This document shows, piece after piece, positions 1 through 6,641 of a DNA stretch of 15,061 nt. The position numbers and the translations under genes are program-made. The stretch is taken from NCBI GenBank assembly GCA_031178805.1, contig JAPSIJ010000020.1, positions 1 through 15,061 on the forward strand. The letters are read 5' to 3'. The notes under the pieces are model-generated. The model saw nothing but the letters and a program-made list of their open reading frames with translations. It ran no database searches and had not been told where the DNA came from. Numbering within the stretch: the stretch's first letter is position 1; each line of letters opens with the position of its first letter. The DNA is from Cellulomonas sp. (GTDB taxonomy: Bacteria; Actinomycetota; Actinomycetes; Actinomycetales; Cellulomonadaceae).

Positions 1-266
1 AGCAGGAAGCCGTGCGCGGCGTCCGGCTGCGCCAGCCGGTCGCGCACCATCGCGTTGGTGACCTCGTCCGGGACGAGCTCGCCGCGCGCGGTGAACTCCT
101 GCGCGGTGCGGCCCAGCTCGGTGCCGCCGGTGATGTTGGCGCGGAAGATGTCGCCGGTCGAGATCGCCGGCACGCCCAGCTGCTCGGCGAGGCGCGCCGC
201 CTGGGTGCCCTTGCCGGCCCCGGGGGGGCCGAGCAGGACGAGGCGGGCGGTCGGGGCGGAGCTCAT
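1..266 (-). CDS. adk: Adenylate kinase, N-terminal part (3' end cut by window edge)
   Basis: Adenylate kinase interconverts ATP + AMP and 2 ADP in the cytoplasm. The ATG at 266-264 opens a frame that stays open to base 1, so 88 codons are visible of a protein that is usually about 180-220 residues. The P-loop GPPGAGKGT lies at residues 13-21. It is followed by the AMP-binding STGD motif (residues 36-39) and by a segment GELVPDEVTNAMV that matches the region before the LID domain. The start codon overlaps the secY stop codon (ATGA), so translation is probably coupled to secY, and the secY-adk order is common in Gram-positive bacteria. The LID domain and C-terminus lie outside the window, so the enzyme subtype (zinc or non-zinc LID) cannot be judged. 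Confidence 0.97.
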   Translation of the reverse strand, partial: MSSAPTARLVLLGPPGAGKGTQAARLAEQLGVPAISTGDIFRANITGGTELGRTAQEFTARGELVPDEVTNAMVRDRLAQPDAAHGFL

Positions 267-1564
267 CGGAGGAACCCTTCGTAGTGGCGCTGCTCGAGCT
301 GCGACTGGATCTGCTTCACCGTCTCCAGGCCGACGCCGACCACGATCAGGATGGACGAGCCGCCGAACGGGATGTTGGTGCCCACCCCGAGGACGATGAA
401 GGCGAGGGTCGGGATCAGCGCGACCAGCGCGAGGTAGATGGACCCGGGTGCCGTGATGCGGGTGATCACGTAGTCCAGGTACTCGGCCGTGGGCCGGCCG
501 GCGCGGATGCCGGGGATGAACCCGCCGTACCGCTTCATGTTGTCGGCGACCTCGTCCGGGTTGAACGTGATGGCCGTGTAGAAGTAGCAGAAGAAGATGA
601 TCAGCACGACGTACAGCGCGATGTGCAGCGGCGCGTCGGTGGCGGCGAGGTTGTTCGCGACCCACTGCCGCCAGCCGGCGGTCTGGTCGCCGAAGCCGGC
701 GAGCAGCGCGGGCACCTGCAGCAGCGAGGACGCGAAGATCACCGGGATGATGCCGGCCATGTTGATCTTGATCGGGATGTAGGTCGAGGACCCGCCGTAG
801 GTGCGGCGGCCGACCATGCGCTTGGCGTACTGCACCGGGATGCGGCGCTGGGACTGCTCGACGAAGACGACCAGCGCGATGACCAGGACGATGATCGCCA
901 TCACGATCAGGAACGCGCCGATGCCGCCGGAGCCGCCCGCGATCGACCACATCGCGCCCGGGAAGGTCGCGGCGATCGAGGTGAAGATGAGCAGCGACAT
1001 GCCGTTGCCGACGCCGCGCTCGGTGATGAGCTCGCCCAGCCACATGATCAGGCCGGTGCCCGCGGTCATCGTGACGATCATCAGCAGCGTCGTCGGGATG
1101 CTGGAGTCCGGGATCACGTCCACGCCGCAGCCCGGGAACAGCTGCCCGTTGCGCGCGGTGATGATGACCGTCGTCGACTGCAGGACCGCCAGGCCGATCG
1201 TCAGGTAGCGGGTGTACTGCGTGAGCTTCGCGGTGCCGGACTGGCCCTCCTTGTGCAGGGCCTCGAACCGCGGGATCACCACGCGCAGCAGCTGGATGAT
1301 GATGCTCGCCGTGATGTACGGCATGATCCCCAGCGCGAACACGGACAGCTGCAGCAGCGCGCCGCCGCTGAACAGGTTCACCAGGCCGAGCAGGTTGTTG
1401 TCGCCCGACTCCGCGGCCTCGATGCAGACCTGCACGTTGGGGTAGGACACGCCCGGCGTCGGCAGGAACGAGCCGATCCGGAAGATCACCATGATCCCGA
1501 TCGTGAACAGCAGCTTGCGCCGCAGGTCGGGTGTCCTGAACGCCCGCACGAATGCGCTGAGCAC
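263..1564 (-). CDS. secY: Protein translocase subunit SecY
   Basis: SecY is the pore-forming subunit of the SecYEG translocon in the cytoplasmic membrane. It exports unfolded proteins with SecA and inserts membrane proteins with the ribosome. The 433-residue product is the usual length and has about ten hydrophobic segments, the first near residues 18-35. The plug and lateral-gate region follows, with LFSGGALLQLSVFALGIMP at 64-82. The long cytoplasmic loop C4 (about 236-262, rich in Arg) and loop C5 (335-362) with FIPGIRAG at 349-356 are the SecA/ribosome contact sites in this family. I chose the GTG at 1564 because GGAGGA lies three bases upstream and the protein then begins MLSAFVRAFRTPDLRRK, as family members do. 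The frame stays open for 73 more codons upstream, but that sequence is proline/arginine-rich and lies in the intergenic region. The stop overlaps the adk start. Confidence 0.98.
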   Translation of the reverse strand: MLSAFVRAFRTPDLRRKLLFTIGIMVIFRIGSFLPTPGVSYPNVQVCIEAAESGDNNLLGLVNLFSGGALLQLSVFALGIMPYITASIIIQLLRVVIPRFEALHKEGQSGTAKLTQYTRYLTIGLAVLQSTTVIITARNGQLFPGCGVDVIPDSSIPTTLLMIVTMTAGTGLIMWLGELITERGVGNGMSLLIFTSIAATFPGAMWSIAGGSGGIGAFLIVMAIIVLVIALVVFVEQSQRRIPVQYAKRMVGRRTYGGSSTYIPIKINMAGIIPVIFASSLLQVPALLAGFGDQTAGWRQWVANNLAATDAPLHIALYVVLIIFFCYFYTAITFNPDEVADNMKRYGGFIPGIRAGRPTAEYLDYVITRITAPGSIYLALVALIPTLAFIVLGVGTNIPFGGSSILIVVGVGLETVKQIQSQLEQRHYEGFLR

Positions 1565-1667
1565 GTGTCCTCCTGCTCCGCCGAAGCGGGATGTCGTCTG
1601 ACCGGCGCGGGCTCTGTCCGCCCGCGTCGTCGTCGGCCGGGCGGTGGACCGCCCGACACCCTGCCGA

Positions 1668-1673
1668 ACCCTA
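1668..1673 (-). promoter_or_regulatory. Putative -10 element of a secY-adk promoter
   Basis: The minus strand reads TAGGGT at 1673-1668, which fits the actinobacterial TANNNT -10 consensus. It lies about 104 bases upstream of the secY GTG, inside the largest gap in the ribosomal block. No recognisable TTGAC-like -35 sits 16-18 bases further upstream. A separate promoter for secY-adk would make sense after the GC-rich stem-loops that follow rplO, but this is inference from one hexamer. Confidence 0.35.
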
Positions 1674-1737
1674 ACGGACTTCGGGCGCGGGACGGGCATC
1701 GCCCCCGCACCTACCGGGGACCGCCGTGGGGGCCGGA

Positions 1738-1787
1738 CGGCCCCGGAAACGCCGGACGGGGCCGGCGGGGGCGTGGAGCCCACCGCC
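1738..1787 (-). terminator. GC-rich stem-loops after rplO, possible terminator or attenuator
   Basis: Just downstream of the rplO stop (1805) the minus-strand transcript can form two adjacent stems. CGGCCCCG at 1738-1745 pairs perfectly with CGGGGCCG at 1757-1764 around an 11-nt loop. GGCGG at 1764-1768 pairs with CCGCC at 1783-1787 and is extended inward across one mismatch. No U-tract follows, so if it terminates it is of the tail-less kind often proposed in high-GC bacteria. It may only reduce read-through into secY. Confidence 0.35.
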
Positions 1788-1804
1788 GACCCCGTCCGTC
1801 GGGA

Positions 1805-2494
1805 TCAGTCCTGCGCGACGCTGCCGCCGGCGGCCAGGATCTTGTCCTTGGCCGAACCGGAGTACGCGTCCACGGCCACGGTCAGCGCGACCGTGAGCTC
1901 GCCGGTGCCGAGCACCTTGACCGGGGCGCCCTTGCGGACGGCACCCTTGGCCACGAGGTCGGCCACCGTGACGTCGCCGCCCTGGGGGTACAGCGCCGAC
2001 AGCTTGTCCAGGTTCACGACCTGGTACTCGACCCGGAACGGGTTCTTGAAGCCGCGGAGCTTGGGCAGCCGCATGTGCAGCGGCATCTGCCCGCCCTCGA
2101 AGCCGCCGGGCACCTGGTAGCGGGCCTTGGTGCCCTTGGTGCCACGACCGGCCGTCTTGCCCTTGGACGCCTCACCACGACCCACGCGGGTCTTGGCGGT
2201 CTTGGCGCCCGGGGCCGGACGGAGGTGGTGCACCTTGAGGGTGCCGCCGGCGCCCTCGGTCTGCGCCTGCTCCGCCTTCTCCGCCTTCGGCGCGGCCTTG
2301 GCCGGGGCCTTGGCCTTCGCCGCCGGCTTCTCGTCCGCCGCCGCCTCGGCCTTGGCCTTGGTGGTGCGGGTCGCCGGCTTCTTGGCGGCGGGCTTCTCGG
2401 CGGCCGACTCGGTGGTCGTCGCCTTCTTCGCCCGCGTGGTCTTCGGAGCCGCGGCAGCGGTCTCCTCGACCTTCTCGGTCTCCTTCTCCGCCAT
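1805..2494 (-). CDS. rplO: 50S ribosomal protein L15 with long Lys/Ala-rich N-terminal extension
   Basis: L15 is a late-assembling protein of the large subunit that contacts 23S rRNA. The C-terminal ~144 residues are a complete L15. They begin GTLKVHHLRPAPGAK, have the basic glycine-rich stretch TRVGRGEASKGKTAGRGTKG, then GGFEGGQMPLHMRLPKLRGF, and end in the globular domain. Ahead of this lie about 84 residues made almost only of Ala, Lys, Glu, Thr and Pro, with repeated AAKKPA/PAAKAKAPAK-like units. Actinobacterial L15 is usually about 147 residues and starts near TLKVHHL. The start is ATG at 2494, ten bases after AGGAGG (2510-2505). A GTG at 2500 (two residues longer, spacing 4) is an alternative. 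No good internal start was noted at the extension/core junction, so the extension is probably translated. The gene follows rpmD with essentially no gap, so the two are likely coupled. Confidence 0.95.
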   Translation of the reverse strand: MAEKETEKVEETAAAAPKTTRAKKATTTESAAEKPAAKKPATRTTKAKAEAAADEKPAAKAKAPAKAAPKAEKAEQAQTEGAGGTLKVHHLRPAPGAKTAKTRVGRGEASKGKTAGRGTKGTKARYQVPGGFEGGQMPLHMRLPKLRGFKNPFRVEYQVVNLDKLSALYPQGGDVTVADLVAKGAVRKGAPVKVLGTGELTVALTVAVDAYSGSAKDKILAAGGSVAQD

Positions 2495-2496
2495 CG

Positions 2497-2679
2497 TCAC
2501 TCCACCTCCTCGACCGCGACGAGGTGCGTCACCGTCTGGACCATGCCGCGGATCTCAGGGCGGTCCTCCTTGACGACGACGTCGCCGATCCGCTTCAGGC
2601 CCAGGGTGCGCAGCGTGTCGCGCTGGTTCTGCTTGCCGCCGATGGCGGACCTGGTCTGGGTCACCTTGAGGCGGGCCAT
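2497..2679 (-). CDS. rpmD: 50S ribosomal protein L30
   Basis: L30 is a small protein of the large subunit near the 5S rRNA side. The 60-residue product has the usual length and pattern. MARLKVTQTRSAIG at the start is the first beta-strand and loop, followed by QRDTLRTLGLKRIGD (residues 19-33, the family signature region) and the C-terminal strand GMVQTVTHLVAVEEV. The ATG at 2679 shares one base with the rpsE stop (TGATG), so its translation is probably coupled to S5. An in-frame extension to 2892 is open only because of GC bias and runs inside rpsE. Confidence 0.97.
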   Translation of the reverse strand: MARLKVTQTRSAIGGKQNQRDTLRTLGLKRIGDVVVKEDRPEIRGMVQTVTHLVAVEEVE

Positions 2680-3317
2680 CACGCACCCACCTTCTCGGTC
2701 TTGGCCGCACGGCCGGCAGCCTGCGCCTTGAGCAGCGGCGCCGGGGCGACGTGCTCGAGCGGCAGGCCACGGCGGGCGGCGACGGCGGCCGGCTCCTCGA
2801 GACCCTGCAGCGCCGCCACCGTGGCGTGCACGATGTTGATGGCGTTGGAGGAGCCGAGGGACTTCGACAGGATGTCGTGCACGCCGGCGCACTCCAGCAC
2901 CGCACGCACCGGACCACCGGCGATCACACCGGTACCCGGCGACGCGGGACGCAGGAAGACGACGCCGGCCGCGGCCTCACCCTGGATGGGGTGCGGGATG
3001 GTGCCCTGGATGCGGGGGACGCGGAAGAAGTTCTTCTTCGCCTCCTCGACACCCTTCGCGATCGCGGCGGGCACCTCCTTGGCCTTGCCGTAGCCGACAC
3101 CGACCGTGCCGTCGCCGTCACCGACGACGACCAGGGCGGTGAAGCTGAACCGGCGGCCGCCCTTGACGACCTTGGCCACGCGGTTGATGGAGACGACGCG
3201 CTCGAGGAACGCGCTCTTCTCGGCGGCGTCGCCCCGACGGCCGTCGCGACGACCGCCGTCGCGGCGGTCACCGCCGCCCTGGGGAGCGCCCGTGTTGCTG
3301 CGCTGAGGAGCAGCCAT
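2679..3317 (-). CDS. rpsE: 30S ribosomal protein S5
   Basis: S5 lies at the mRNA entry side of the small subunit and affects decoding accuracy and mRNA unwinding. The 212-residue protein carries the N-terminal double-stranded-RNA-binding-like S5 domain, about residues 37-100. It includes ERVVSINRVAKVVKGGRRF and GDGDGTVGVGYGKAKEVPAAI. The C-terminal domain has GTGVIAGGPVRAVLE and LGSSNAINIVHAT (154-166). Residues 1-33 are a Gly/Arg/Asp/Gln-rich low-complexity lead and the last ~30 residues are Ala-rich. Both are longer than in E. coli S5 (about 167 residues) but not unusual for Actinobacteria. The ATG at 3317 follows GAGGA at moderate spacing. The stop overlaps rpmD. Confidence 0.98.
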   Translation of the reverse strand: MAAPQRSNTGAPQGGGDRRDGGRRDGRRGDAAEKSAFLERVVSINRVAKVVKGGRRFSFTALVVVGDGDGTVGVGYGKAKEVPAAIAKGVEEAKKNFFRVPRIQGTIPHPIQGEAAAGVVFLRPASPGTGVIAGGPVRAVLECAGVHDILSKSLGSSNAINIVHATVAALQGLEEPAAVAARRGLPLEHVAPAPLLKAQAAGRAAKTEKVGA

Positions 3318-3354
3318 CAGTGGATCCTCTTCTTCCGTGCGGGAATGGTCGTCG

Positions 3355-3726
3355 TCACAGCGCCAGACCGCCTTCGCGGGCGGCGTCGGCGACCGCAGCC
3401 ACCCGTCCGTGGTACTTGTTGCCGCCGCGGTCGAAGACCACCGCGTCGATGCCCGCCGCCTTGGCGCGCTCGGCGATCAGCTCGCCGACGCGACGCGCCT
3501 TGGCGGTCTTGTCGCCCTCGGCGCCCCGCAGGTCCGCCTCGAGCGTCGAGGCCGACACCAGGGTGCGGCCCACGGCGTCGTCGACGACCTGCGCGACGAG
3601 GTTGCGGTTCGACCGGGTGACGACCAGGCGCGGACGCGCGGCGGTGCCGGCGACCTTCTTGCGCAGCCGCAGGTGGCGGCGCTTGCGCGAGATGAACTTG
3701 CCCTTGCCCTTGATGGTGATCGCCAT
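3355..3726 (-). CDS. rplR: 50S ribosomal protein L18
   Basis: L18 binds 5S rRNA and helps place it in the central protuberance together with L5. The 123-residue product has a basic N-terminus (KGKGKFISRKRRHLRLRKK), then RPRLVVTRSNRN (31-42), and the signature FDRGGNKYHGRV at 98-109. Length and motifs are normal. It lies three bases after the rplF stop and 37 bases before rpsE, in the standard L6-L18-S5 order. Confidence 0.98.
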   Translation of the reverse strand: MAITIKGKGKFISRKRRHLRLRKKVAGTAARPRLVVTRSNRNLVAQVVDDAVGRTLVSASTLEADLRGAEGDKTAKARRVGELIAERAKAAGIDAVVFDRGGNKYHGRVAAVADAAREGGLAL

Positions 3727-3729
3727 GGC

Positions 3730-4269
3730 TTACTTACCAGCCTTTCCGACCTTGCGGCGGACGTTCTCGCCGGCGTAGCGCACACCCTTGCCCTTGTACG
3801 GCTCGGGCTTGCGGATCTTGCGGATGTTGGCGGCGACCTCGCCCACCTGCTGCTTGTCGATGCCGGCCACCGAGAACTTGGTGGGGCTCTCGACCGCGAA
3901 GGTGATGCCGGCGGGCGGCGTCACGGACACGGGGTGGCTGAAGCCGAGCGCGAACTCGAGCGCGTCACCCTTGGCCGCCACGCGGTAACCCGTGCCGACG
4001 ATCTCCAGCTTCTTCTCGTAGCCGGCGGTCACGCCGGTCACGAGGTTCGCCAGGAGGGTGCGCGTGAGGCCGTGCAGCGACCGCGACAGGCGCTCGTCGT
4101 TGGGACGGGTGACCACGAGGGCCCCGTCCTCGTCGCGAGCGACCTCGATGGGGGACGCCACGGTGTGCGTGAGGGTGCCCTTCGGGCCCGTCACCGTCAC
4201 CACGGCTCCGTTGATGGACACATCCACGCCGGCCGGGACCGTGACGGGGATTCTGCCGATACGAGACAT
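3730..4269 (-). CDS. rplF: 50S ribosomal protein L6
   Basis: L6 sits near the factor-binding site at the base of the L7/L12 stalk and contacts the sarcin-ricin region of 23S rRNA. The 179-residue protein shows the two tandem L6 folds. The N-terminal copy starts MSRIGRIPVTVPAGV and contains VTVTGPKG. The C-terminal copy contains VGTGYRVAAKGD (91-102), LGFSHPV and the L6 signature RKPEPYKGKGVRY (153-165) with a basic tail. Length is typical. The gene follows rpsH after 25 bases and precedes rplR by three bases. Confidence 0.98.
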   Translation of the reverse strand: MSRIGRIPVTVPAGVDVSINGAVVTVTGPKGTLTHTVASPIEVARDEDGALVVTRPNDERLSRSLHGLTRTLLANLVTGVTAGYEKKLEIVGTGYRVAAKGDALEFALGFSHPVSVTPPAGITFAVESPTKFSVAGIDKQQVGEVAANIRKIRKPEPYKGKGVRYAGENVRRKVGKAGK

Positions 4270-4294
4270 TGGCTAGCTCCTTTCCGTCTCGGAC

Positions 4295-4693
4295 TTACCA
4301 GACGTAGGCGAGGACTTCCCCACCCACGCCCTTCTTGGCGGCCTGCTTGTCCGTCAGGAGACCGGAGGACGTGGACAGGATCGCCACGCCCAGGCCACCG
4401 AGGACCTTCGGCAGGTTGGTGGACTTCGCGTACACCCGGAGGCCGGGCTTCGACACGCGCTTGATGCCGGCGAGCGCACGCTCGCGGCTCGGGCCGTACT
4501 TCAGCTCGACCACGAGGCTCTTGCCCACGCGGGCGTCCTCGACGGTCCAGCCGGAGATGTACCCCTCGGCCTGCAGGATCTCCGCGATGTGCGACTTCAG
4601 CTTCGAGTACGGGATGGTCACCGTGTCGTGGTGCGCCGAGTTCGCGTTGCGCAGACGCGTCAGGAAGTCTGCGATCGGGTCGGTCATCGTCAT
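4295..4693 (-). CDS. rpsH: 30S ribosomal protein S8
   Basis: S8 is a primary 16S rRNA-binding protein of the central domain. In E. coli it also represses the spc operon by binding its own mRNA. The 132-residue protein begins MTMTDPIADFLTRLRNA. The C-terminal RNA-binding segment has LGVAILSTSSGLLTDKQA (101-118) followed by GVGGEVLAYVW. The ATG at 4693 gives the usual actinobacterial length. An ATG two codons later (4687) is an alternative. A strong hairpin lies in the 82-base gap before this gene (4723-4759). Confidence 0.98.
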   Translation of the reverse strand: MTMTDPIADFLTRLRNANSAHHDTVTIPYSKLKSHIAEILQAEGYISGWTVEDARVGKSLVVELKYGPSRERALAGIKRVSKPGLRVYAKSTNLPKVLGGLGVAILSTSSGLLTDKQAAKKGVGGEVLAYVW

Positions 4694-4722
4694 GGGGGCT
4701 ATCGCCCTTCCTCGCCGTGGTT

Positions 4723-4759
4723 TCCGCGGAGCCCGCCCCGGGGGGCGGGCGTCCGCGGA
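4723..4759 (-). promoter_or_regulatory. Strong stem-loop between rpsN and rpsH
   Basis: GCCCGCCCC at 4731-4739 pairs with GGGGCGGGC at 4742-4750. The flanking TCCGCGGA at 4723-4730 pairs with TCCGCGGA at 4752-4759, with G4751 bulged. This gives about 17 base pairs closing on a very small loop. It occupies the middle of the rpsN-rpsH gap and ends about 30 bases before the rpsH ATG. There is no T-run on either side, so a classical intrinsic terminator is unlikely. RNA processing, stability control or translational regulation of rpsH are possible, by inference only. Confidence 0.6.
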
Positions 4760-4775
4760 CCTGCGACGTCGTTGG

Positions 4776-4961
4776 TTACCAGCTGCTCTTGGTCACACCG
4801 GGGAGCTGACCCGCGTGGGCCATCTCGCGCACGCAGATCCGGCACAGGCCGAACTTGCGGTACACCGAGTGCGGACGACCGCACCGCTGGCACCGGGTGT
4901 AGGCCCGCACGGCGAACTTCTGCTTGCCCGCGGCCTTGTTGATCAGGGCGGTCTTCGCCAT
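4776..4961 (-). CDS. rpsN: 30S ribosomal protein S14, zinc-binding (type Z)
   Basis: S14 is part of the head of the small subunit next to S3 and S10. The 61-residue product is the short zinc-ribbon form. Cys24-x2-Cys27 and Cys40-x2-Cys43 form the metal site, and the C-terminus ends LPGVTKSSW as in the family. The name rpsZ is also used for this form. Many Actinobacteria also carry a longer zinc-free S14 elsewhere for zinc-poor conditions, which cannot be seen here. The ATG at 4961 lies one base after the rplE stop, with GGAGGA just upstream inside the end of rplE. Confidence 0.98.
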   Translation of the reverse strand: MAKTALINKAAGKQKFAVRAYTRCQRCGRPHSVYRKFGLCRICVREMAHAGQLPGVTKSSW

Positions 4962-4962
4962 G

Positions 4963-5541
4963 TCAGTCCTCCTTGAAGGGGAAGCCGAGGTGCTTCAGGA
5001 GCGCCCGGCCCTCCGCGTCGGTCGTGGCGGTGGTGACCACCGTGATGTCCATGCCGCGGACGCGGTCGATGCGGTCCTGGTCGATCTCGTGGAACATCGA
5101 CTGCTCGGTGAGGCCGAACGTGTAGTTGCCGTGGCCGTCGAACTGCTTCGGCGACAGCCCGCGGAAGTCGCGGATGCGCGGCAGCGCGGTCGACAGCAGG
5201 CGGTCCAGGAACTCCCAGGACCGGTCGCCGCGCAGCGTGACGTGCGCGCCGATCGGCATGCCCTCGCGCAGCTTGAACTGCGCGATGGACTTCCGGGCCT
5301 TGGTGACCTGCGGCTTCTGGCCCGTGATGAGCTGGAGGTCGCGGATGGCGCCCTCGATCAGCTTCGAGTCCTTGGCCGCGTCGCCCACACCCATGTTCAC
5401 GACGACCTTCACCAGGCGCGCGACCTGGTTCACGTTCTCGTGGCCGAACTCCTCGCGGAGGGCGGTGCGGATCGACTCGTTGTACCGGGCCTTCAGGCGC
5501 GGCAGCGGGTAGGCCCGCGTGGTCTCGTCGGTGGCGGTCAT
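4963..5541 (-). CDS. rplE: 50S ribosomal protein L5
   Basis: L5 binds 5S rRNA and forms bridges from the central protuberance to S13 and the P-site tRNA. The 192-residue protein has the family landmarks VVNMGVGDA (47-55), TGQKPQVTKARKSIA (73-87), REGMPIGAHVTLRG (92-105) and FDGHGNYTFGL. It ends KHLGFPFKED. A ~10-residue N-terminal lead (MTATDETTRA) precedes the conserved start, which is a mild extension. The ATG at 5541 shares one base with the rplX stop (TGATG). Confidence 0.98.
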   Translation of the reverse strand: MTATDETTRAYPLPRLKARYNESIRTALREEFGHENVNQVARLVKVVVNMGVGDAAKDSKLIEGAIRDLQLITGQKPQVTKARKSIAQFKLREGMPIGAHVTLRGDRSWEFLDRLLSTALPRIRDFRGLSPKQFDGHGNYTFGLTEQSMFHEIDQDRIDRVRGMDITVVTTATTDAEGRALLKHLGFPFKED

Positions 5542-5888
5542 CAGATGTCCTTACCGGAACGCTTGGCGACGCGGACCCGCACGGTGCGGGTCCGGCCGTC
5601 GCGCTCGACCTGCTCGGTGCGGTAGCCGACCCGGGTGCCTCGCTTGGTCTCCGGGTCCACCAGCATCACGTTGCTGATGTGGATGGGGGCCTCGACCGTC
5701 TCGATGCCACCGGTGCGGGAGCCGCGCTGGCTCTGCCCCACCTTGGTGTGCTTCGTGACGCGGTGGATGCCCTCGACGAGCACCCGGTCCCGGTCCGTGA
5801 GGACCTCGAGGACGCGCCCCTGCTTGCCCCGGTCCTTGCGGGAGCCGGAGATGACGACCACCAGGTCGCCCTTCTTGATCTTCGCCAT
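5541..5888 (-). CDS. rplX: 50S ribosomal protein L24
   Basis: L24 is an assembly-initiator protein of the large subunit that binds the 5' domain of 23S rRNA near the exit tunnel. The 115-residue product starts with a KOW motif (KIKKGDLVVVISGSRKDRG, residues 3-21). It continues with VEGIHRVTKHTK (38-49) and the GGIETVEAPIHISNVML block (60-76), then an Arg-rich C-terminus. Length is normal for the family. The gene follows rplN after two bases, and its stop overlaps the rplE start. Confidence 0.98.
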   Translation of the reverse strand: MAKIKKGDLVVVISGSRKDRGKQGRVLEVLTDRDRVLVEGIHRVTKHTKVGQSQRGSRTGGIETVEAPIHISNVMLVDPETKRGTRVGYRTEQVERDGRTRTVRVRVAKRSGKDI

Positions 5889-5890
5889 GG

Positions 5891-6259
5891 TCAGAGCACC
5901 TCCGGAGCCAGCGAGATGATCTTCATGAACTTCTTGTCGCGCAGCTCGCGGCCCACGGGACCGAAGATGCGGGTCCCGCGCGGCTCGCCGTCGTTGCGGA
6001 GGATCACCGCGGCGTTCTCGTCGAACTTGATGTACGAGCCGTCCACGCGCCGGCGCTCCTTGCGGGTGCGCACGACGACCGCCTTGACGACGTCGCCCTT
6101 CTTGACGTTGCCGCCCGGGATCGCGTCCTTGACGGTGGCGACGATGACGTCACCGATACCGGCGTAGCGACGGCCCGACCCACCGAGCACACGGATGCAG
6201 AGGATCTCCTTCGCACCCGTGTTGTCGGCGACCCGAAGTCGCGACTCCTGCTGAATCAT
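5891..6259 (-). CDS. rplN: 50S ribosomal protein L14
   Basis: L14 lies on the large-subunit interface next to L19 and is where the silencing factor RsfS docks in many bacteria. The 122-residue protein is standard: ESRLRVADNTGAKEILCI (5-22), GDVIVATVKDAIPGG (36-50), KKGDVVKAVVVRTRK (53-67) and the C-terminal RIFGPVGRELRDK (97-109). AGGAG lies eight bases before the ATG at 6259. In E. coli rplN opens the spc operon. Here an 81-base gap separates it from rpsQ, but no convincing promoter was found in it. Confidence 0.98.
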   Translation of the reverse strand: MIQQESRLRVADNTGAKEILCIRVLGGSGRRYAGIGDVIVATVKDAIPGGNVKKGDVVKAVVVRTRKERRRVDGSYIKFDENAAVILRNDGEPRGTRIFGPVGRELRDKKFMKIISLAPEVL

Positions 6260-6340
6260 CTACAGAACTCCTGTCGTCTGCCGGTTCTCACCGCGAGGGT
6301 GAGCCTGGCCGAACGGATATGTGGTGAGGAGGCGGACGAA
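6260..6340 (-). other. rpsQ-rplN intercistronic gap with a small hairpin
   Basis: This 81-base gap marks the classical S10/spc operon boundary. It holds a perfect 6-bp stem with a 5-nt loop, CTCACC (6287-6292) and GGTGAG (6298-6303), without a T-run. Its only AT-rich patch, ACATATCC on the minus strand near 6317-6324, has no good -35 partner. A promoter or weak terminator here is therefore possible but not supported. Confidence 0.4.
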
Positions 6341-6634
6341 CTACTTCGCCTTCTCGAGGATCTCCACCAGGCGCCACCGCTTGGTCGCGGACAGCGGGCG
6401 GGTCTCCATGATGAGGACGAGGTCGCCGACACCGGCCGAGTTGGCCTCGTCGTGGACCTTGACCTTGCTCGTCCGCCGGATGACCTTGCCGTAGAGCGGG
6501 TGCTTGACCCGGTCCTCGACCTCGACCACGACGGTCTTGTCCATCTTGTCGCTGACCACGTAGCCACGCCGCGTCTTGCGGTACGGGCGGCTCTCCGCGA
6601 GGGCGGTGGTGGCCTCGTTGGTGTTCTCAGTCAT
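6341..6634 (-). CDS. rpsQ: 30S ribosomal protein S17
   Basis: S17 is a primary-binding OB-fold protein of the 16S rRNA 5' domain. The 97-residue product has YVVSDKMDKTVVVEVE (25-40), KHPLYGKVIRRTSK (44-57), HDE, and GDLVLIMETRPLSATKRWRLVEI (70-92), which cover the whole family. An 18-residue acidic/neutral lead (TENTNEATTALAESR) precedes the conserved part. GAGGA lies four bases before the ATG at 6634. It follows rpmC after seven bases. Confidence 0.98.
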   Translation of the reverse strand: MTENTNEATTALAESRPYRKTRRGYVVSDKMDKTVVVEVEDRVKHPLYGKVIRRTSKVKVHDEANSAGVGDLVLIMETRPLSATKRWRLVEILEKAK

Positions 6635-6641
6635 CGAGTCC

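Noticed and set aside
1565..1783. 73-codon N-terminal extension of SecY
   Set aside because: The GTG at 1564 has an ideal GGAGGA and gives the standard SecY start. The extension is proline/arginine-rich and covers the putative -10 element.
2340..2494. Mobile element or repeat insertion as the source of the L15 extension
   Set aside because: No inverted repeats, target duplication or transposase remnant is visible. The segment has the same codon bias as its neighbours and looks like low-complexity expansion.
284..2731. 815-codon open frame on the plus strand opposite secY-rplO
   Set aside because: It lies antisense to secY, rplO and rpmD, and its product is Asp/Arg/His/Gly-rich low-complexity sequence. 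This is the usual result of GC-biased third positions on the opposite strand.
6260..6340. A spc-operon promoter before rplN, as in E. coli
   Set aside because: Only an AT-rich ACATATCC patch was found, with no -35 partner at a proper distance. The hairpin is small and lacks a T-run.
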